A stretch of DNA of 64,000 bases from Agrobacterium tumefaciens (GTDB lineage: Bacteria; Pseudomonadota; Alphaproteobacteria; Rhizobiales; Rhizobiaceae), in assembly GCF_005221325.1 (NCBI RefSeq), contig NZ_CP039888.1, positions 1,550,001-1,614,000 on the forward strand, written 5' to 3'. The position numbers and the translations under genes were made by a program. Numbering within the stretch: the stretch's first letter is position 1; each line of letters opens with the position of its first letter. The notes beneath the pieces are model-generated. The model saw nothing but the letters and a program-made list of their open reading frames with translations. It was not told where the DNA came from and made no database searches. This document shows positions 59,320 through 64,000 of this stretch, in pieces.

Positions 59320-59562
59320 GTGATCAAGGCACGGGTGACTGTTACGCTGAAGAACGGCGTTCTCGATCCGCAGGGCAAGGCAATCGAAGGTGCGCTCGGC
59401 AGCCTCGGTTTTGGTGGCGTCGACCATGTCCGTCAGGGCAAGGTCTTCGATCTGGAACTGGAAGGCGCCGACAAGGCCAAGGCCGAGACCGACCTGAAGG
59501 CAATGTGCGAAAAGCTGCTGGCCAATACGGTCATCGAAAACTACGCCATCAGCATTCTTTAA
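59320..59562 (+). CDS. purS: FGAM synthetase subunit PurS
   Basis: An 80-residue protein with [20 protein letters not shown], then a [15 protein letters not shown] segment, the PurS fold. It brings the PurL and PurQ subunits together. GTG start with AGGAGA upstream. It lies 54 bp after purC and 19 bp before purQ. Confidence 0.95.
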   Translation: MIKARVTVTLKNGVLDPQGKAIEGALGSLGFGGVDHVRQGKVFDLELEGADKAKAETDLKAMCEKLLANTVIENYAISIL

Positions 59563-59581
59563 GCTCCAGGAGCCGCCGCCC

Positions 59582-60253
59582 ATGAAATCCGCTGTCGTCC
59601 AACTTCCCGGCCTCAACCGCGACCGCGACATGATCGCGGCTCTGACGAAAATCTCCGGTCAGGCGCCCGTCACCATCTGGCAGACGGAAACGGATATTCC
59701 CGATGTCGATCTGATCGTCATCCCCGGCGGCTTCTCCTATGGGGACTATCTGCGCTGCGGCGCGATTGCCGCCCGCATGCCGGTCATGCAGGCCATCCGC
59801 GAAAAGGCCGAACAGGGCGTCAAGGTTCTCGGCGTCTGCAACGGCTTCCAGATTCTGGTTGAAGCCGGCATGCTGCCGGGTGCGCTGATGCGTAACGCTT
59901 CGCTGAAATTCGTCTGCCGTGAAGTGAAGCTCGAAGTTGCCAATAACGACACCGAATTCACCCGCGCCTACGACAAGGGCCAGATCCTGCGCTGCCCCGT
60001 CGCCCATCACGACGGCAACTATTTCCTCGACACGGATGAGCTGAAGTCCGTGGAAGGCAACGGCCAGGTCGTGTTCCGTTATGCTGAGGGCACCAACCCC
60101 AACGGCTCGCTGAACGACATTGCCGGCGTCATCAACGCCAAGGGCAATGTTCTCGGCATGATGCCGCATCCCGAAAATCTCATCGAAGCCGCCCATGGCG
60201 GCAATGACGGCCGCGGCCTCTTCGCCTCGGCACTCGGCGTCATCGCAGCCTGA
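59582..60253 (+). CDS. purQ: FGAM synthetase glutaminase subunit PurQ
   Basis: A 223-residue class I glutaminase. It has [14 protein letters not shown], the nucleophile Cys in GVCNGFQ and the His-Glu pair in MMPHPENL. It supplies ammonia to PurL. CAGGAG lies upstream of the ATG. A strong terminator follows. Confidence 0.96.
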   Translation: MKSAVVQLPGLNRDRDMIAALTKISGQAPVTIWQTETDIPDVDLIVIPGGFSYGDYLRCGAIAARMPVMQAIREKAEQGVKVLGVCNGFQILVEAGMLPGALMRNASLKFVCREVKLEVANNDTEFTRAYDKGQILRCPVAHHDGNYFLDTDELKSVEGNGQVVFRYAEGTNPNGSLNDIAGVINAKGNVLGMMPHPENLIEAAHGGNDGRGLFASALGVIAA

Positions 60254-60260
60254 TAGACCG

Positions 60261-60285
60261 GGCGGGCTTCAAGCCCGCCTTTTTT
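60261..60285 (+). terminator. Terminator of the purC-purS-purQ unit
   Basis: GGCGGGCT/AGCCCGCC stem with a 3-base loop, followed by six T. It separates these genes from purL. Confidence 0.88.
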
Positions 60286-60331
60286 GATGCCGGCTTCCGG
60301 CTATGTTTCGGCTTCTCTTCTGGATGACCTG

Positions 60332-60736
60332 ATGCCCCGCATTCTTCGACACGATGCCTATAAAGCCACCGGACTGATCCTCGCGGCCGTTGCACTTGCC
60401 GCCTGCCAGCCGAAACCACAGCCGGTCGCCTCCGTCTCCCGCGCGGCCTTGCCGACGATGGAACGGATCGCGCTTGGCGCCAATGCCTGCTGGTTCAAAT
60501 CGGGTGATGCAGCGTTCAAGGCCTATCGCCTCGCGCCGGAACTCAATTCTTTCTCGGGCCGCCCACGCATTCTGCTCGTGCCGCGCAACAGCCCGGAATC
60601 CCGCCCCATGCTGGTGATTCAGGCTGAAGGCAACCCGGCAAAGCTCGACGCCTTCGGACCCGTGATGAGCGAGGCCATCTCCGGCCGCATCGCCACCGAC
60701 GTCAAGCGCTGGGCCAATGGCGGCAAGGGCTGCTGA
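60332..60736 (+). CDS. Small lipoprotein of unknown function
   Basis: A 134-residue protein with a signal peptide ending in the lipobox LAAC (Cys25). The mature part has a Cys near NACWFKSGD and one at the very end (GKGC). No family is recognised. It starts at 60332; the frame opens at 60284 but the longer lead is not signal-like. It lies just after the purQ terminator. Confidence 0.7.
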   Translation: MPRILRHDAYKATGLILAAVALAACQPKPQPVASVSRAALPTMERIALGANACWFKSGDAAFKAYRLAPELNSFSGRPRILLVPRNSPESRPMLVIQAEGNPAKLDAFGPVMSEAISGRIATDVKRWANGGKGC

Positions 60737-60760
60737 CCGGCGCCAAGTGAAAATCCAATA

Positions 60761-60800
60761 AAAAAACCCGCCAGCGCCGGTTGGGAATGGCGCGGCGGGC
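60761..60800 (-). terminator. Terminator of the DUF1127 gene
   Basis: On the minus strand CCCGCCGCGCC pairs with GGCGCTGGCGGG, followed by seven T. It is about 55 bp after the stop codon. Confidence 0.85.
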
Positions 60801-60855
60801 TGCCGAATGGCTTGATGGTGCCGGGGAAAGAAGGCACCGCTCTCCGACAAAAAAA

Positions 60856-61161
60856 TCAAAGCGACCGGGAGGGCCAGACGAGAAGCCGCGATTTTGCGGC
60901 CTCGATGAGAGCCTCATCCCGCGTAACGCCGATATCATGCAGAAGATCGTCGGACAGTTCCCGCAAAGCGAGCCGTCCCTGCCGTTTCCGGTGCCAATTG
61001 AACATGCCCGCAATCATGCGACCAATAAGCGTGCGGGCGATCTTGGCCGGAAAGGGCGCCGGTGCGACCATGTCGCCGGCATCGCGGAACACGCGTTCCC
61101 GTTCGTAGCCATCAGGATAGAGTGTATCCGCTGTCGAAAGGTATTGATCCATCTTGCGCAT
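60856..61161 (-). CDS. DUF1127 protein
   Basis: A 101-residue protein. Its C-terminal 50 residues carry the DUF1127 motif (RLALRELSDDLLHDIGVTRDEALIEA). In Agrobacterium and Brucella such small Arg-rich proteins affect phosphate, carbon or RNA-linked regulation. The N-terminal half is an unusual extension. It is divergent from the MocR-type gene, with a shared 93-bp promoter gap. Confidence 0.85.
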   Translation of the reverse strand: MRKMDQYLSTADTLYPDGYERERVFRDAGDMVAPAPFPAKIARTLIGRMIAGMFNWHRKRQGRLALRELSDDLLHDIGVTRDEALIEAAKSRLLVWPSRSL

Positions 61162-61202
61162 ATTGCACCTATTGTCTCCGTGGGTTTGATCTCACTCAAT
61201 GC

Positions 61203-61239
61203 AGACAATAAATACAATTGACTTGCGCACCGATACAAT
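61203..61239. promoter_or_regulatory. Candidate MocR operator in the divergent gap
   Basis: ATACAAT at 61212-61218 and again at 61233-61239, exactly 21 bp (two helical turns) apart, with a related AGACAAT at 61203-61209. The last is half of an inverted pair with TATTGTCT at 61170-61177. Direct repeats about two turns apart are typical MocR binding sites. Confidence 0.5.
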
Positions 61240-61254
61240 GCATAAATTGTCACC

Positions 61255-62673
61255 ATGACAAATTGGCTTCCTGACATTACCGAGGGCGACGGCCCGATTT
61301 ACCTTCGCCTTGCGGACAGTATCGAAGGCGCGATTTCGGACGGAACCCTGGAGGCCGGTTCGAAATTGCCACCGCAGCGCAATCTCGCTTACGATCTCGG
61401 TGTGACAATCGGTACAATCAGCCGAGCCTATGGCCTCATTCACGAACGCGGCCTCGTCAGCGGCGAAGTCGGCCGCGGCACCTATGTCAACGAACGCAAG
61501 ACCCCTGCCCCTTTATCGCCCGTGGAACCGCCAGCATCGGCATTCGGCGGCACGCGCTTCGCCATCGACACCAGCGCCGAATTCCGCCTGAACACCACGG
61601 CAGCACCGGATGTCGGCCAGGGTGCGCTCGTCAGCAGGCATGTCGAAGCCCTCGCCAGAGAACATCCTTTCGAAATTTCCAGCTACGCCCGCAGCTTTCC
61701 CGACAATTGGTGTATGGCGGGCGCTCGCTGGCTCTCCCAGAACGGCTGGTCGCCGAAGCCGGAAAACATCGTCTCGACGCTCGGCGCCCATGCGGGAGTG
61801 ATGAGCGTGGTAACCGCAATGACGGCGCCGGGTGACCGCATCGTTTTTGAGCCCGTCACCTATTCCCACATCAGCCGCAGCGCCACCCTTGCCGGGCGTC
61901 GCGTGACGCTGGTGGAGGCGGATGAAAAAGGTATCGTCCCTGATGATTTCGAACGCATCTGCGCCCAGCAACATCCGAAGATGATCTTCCTGATGTCGGC
62001 GGGCCAGAACCCCACCTGCGCCACCCTGCCCGAGGATCGGCGGCGGGCAATCGCCGATATTGCCCGCAGATACGGCGTATGGATCATCGAGGACAATCTC
62101 TACGGTGCCATGACCCGCGAAGCGATCCCACTCATTGCGGAATTCGCGCCCGATATCACCTTCGTCGTCGGTGGCCTGTCGAAATCCGTCGCGGCCGGTG
62201 TGCGGGGTGGCTGGGTCGCCTGCCCGGCGCAATTTTCATCGAGAATACGAATTTCGCATTCGATGCTGACCGGCGGATTGCCCTTCATGCTGGCCGAACT
62301 GAATGCGCGTCTCGTCAATAGCGGCGACGCCCACGACATCCGCAAGGATTGCATCGCCGAGATCAATCAGCGCGAGGCGATCGCCAGACGCATCTTTGCC
62401 GGGCTGGAATTCAATTCCCTGCCCGATATCGCCTTCATGTGGCTGAGGCTGCCCGAACCCTGGCTGTCGGGCACCTTCCGCAATGCCGCCATGAAGGAAG
62501 GCGTGCTGATCGACGACGAGGACGAGTTCAAGGCCGGCCGCTCGGAAAAGGTATTCCACCGCGTCCGCATCAGTTTTTCCGGACCTTCCACGCGTGAGGA
62601 ACTGACACATGCCTTCGGCATCCTGCGCAATTTGCTCGACAATGGTTCATCCGGCTATGAAAGCGAGGCATGA
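61255..62673 (+). CDS. MocR/PdxR-type regulator (GntR HTH fused to aminotransferase-like domain)
   Basis: A 472-residue protein. Residues 15-80 are a GntR-type winged helix (IYLRLADSIEGAISDGTLEAGSKLPPQRNLAYDLGV). From about 110 it is a fold type I aminotransferase-like domain with the PLP Lys in GGLSKSVAAG. MocR proteins use PLP-linked ligands to sense amino compounds and control a divergent gene; here the divergent gene encodes a DUF1127 protein, which is unusual. Ligand unknown. Confidence 0.9.
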   Translation: MTNWLPDITEGDGPIYLRLADSIEGAISDGTLEAGSKLPPQRNLAYDLGVTIGTISRAYGLIHERGLVSGEVGRGTYVNERKTPAPLSPVEPPASAFGGTRFAIDTSAEFRLNTTAAPDVGQGALVSRHVEALAREHPFEISSYARSFPDNWCMAGARWLSQNGWSPKPENIVSTLGAHAGVMSVVTAMTAPGDRIVFEPVTYSHISRSATLAGRRVTLVEADEKGIVPDDFERICAQQHPKMIFLMSAGQNPTCATLPEDRRRAIADIARRYGVWIIEDNLYGAMTREAIPLIAEFAPDITFVVGGLSKSVAAGVRGGWVACPAQFSSRIRISHSMLTGGLPFMLAELNARLVNSGDAHDIRKDCIAEINQREAIARRIFAGLEFNSLPDIAFMWLRLPEPWLSGTFRNAAMKEGVLIDDEDEFKAGRSEKVFHRVRISFSGPSTREELTHAFGILRNLLDNGSSGYESEA

Positions 62674-62737
62674 CGCGGGGTGCGGCCGTTCAGGCGTCGC
62701 CCGCAACAGGTGAATAAGGGCAAAAACCGCCCATTAG

Positions 62738-64000
<1,263 letters not shown>

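Overview
The window looks like the circular chromosome of an alphaproteobacterium of the Rhizobiaceae, most likely Agrobacterium or a close Rhizobium. The reasons are high-GC codon use, DUF982 and DUF1127 proteins, a sufS2-B-C-D-S1-X-A type iron-sulphur operon with an Irr-type (ICE) box, rhizobial palindromic intergenic repeats, and a purB/purC/purS/purQ/purL block. Genus is an inference from gene content, as no search could be run.

Layout. 1-9.4 kb is ordinary chromosome: the end of a UbiH-like hydroxylase, an AEC permease, CcdA, tRNA-Lys, a GT25 glycosyltransferase, an M15A lipoprotein, glyoxalase I, a double cold-shock protein with a coupled DUF192 protein, a BON protein, a DUF982 protein, a GT21 lipid glycosyltransferase and a lipoprotein. 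9658-27003 is an integrated element bounded by a 28-bp direct repeat that copies the 3' end of tRNA-Pro(UGG). 27-32.4 kb holds an ETC complex I subunit, tRNA-Arg, a histidine phosphatase and a MacA/MacB-type exporter. 32.5-40.2 kb is the SUF operon. 40.4-51.7 kb holds a hydrolase, anmK, tyrS, a large AsmA-like protein, a Bcp-type peroxiredoxin, an M23 peptidase, an RhlE-type helicase and a Nudix hydrolase. 51.7-53.1 kb is an AT-rich, gene-poor stretch that ends in an XRE regulator. 53.8-64 kb holds a substrate-binding protein, rpe, the purine genes, and a divergent DUF1127/MocR pair; purL runs off the right edge.

The element is the most interesting part. It is 17.3 kb and is read almost entirely on the minus strand. 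It has an integrase next to the tRNA, then one tightly coupled operon: HK97-type portal, a chaperone-like protein, a protease-capsid fusion, a second chaperone-like protein, an HNH nuclease, a protein with four HTH repeats, head-tail connectors, both terminase subunits, and a tape measure with an embedded M15 peptidase. A ribbon-helix-helix regulator, an HUH (Rep-like) protein and a low-GC cargo segment follow. I could not find a tail tube, tail tip, fibre, lysis or CI-type repressor gene. All visible frames are open and mostly joined by ATGA overlaps, so it does not look like a decayed relic. It may be a capsid-forming phage satellite or an unusual mini-prophage. The cargo next to attL, a two-gene operon plus a membrane pentapeptide-repeat protein, is a candidate for an undescribed accessory or defence function.
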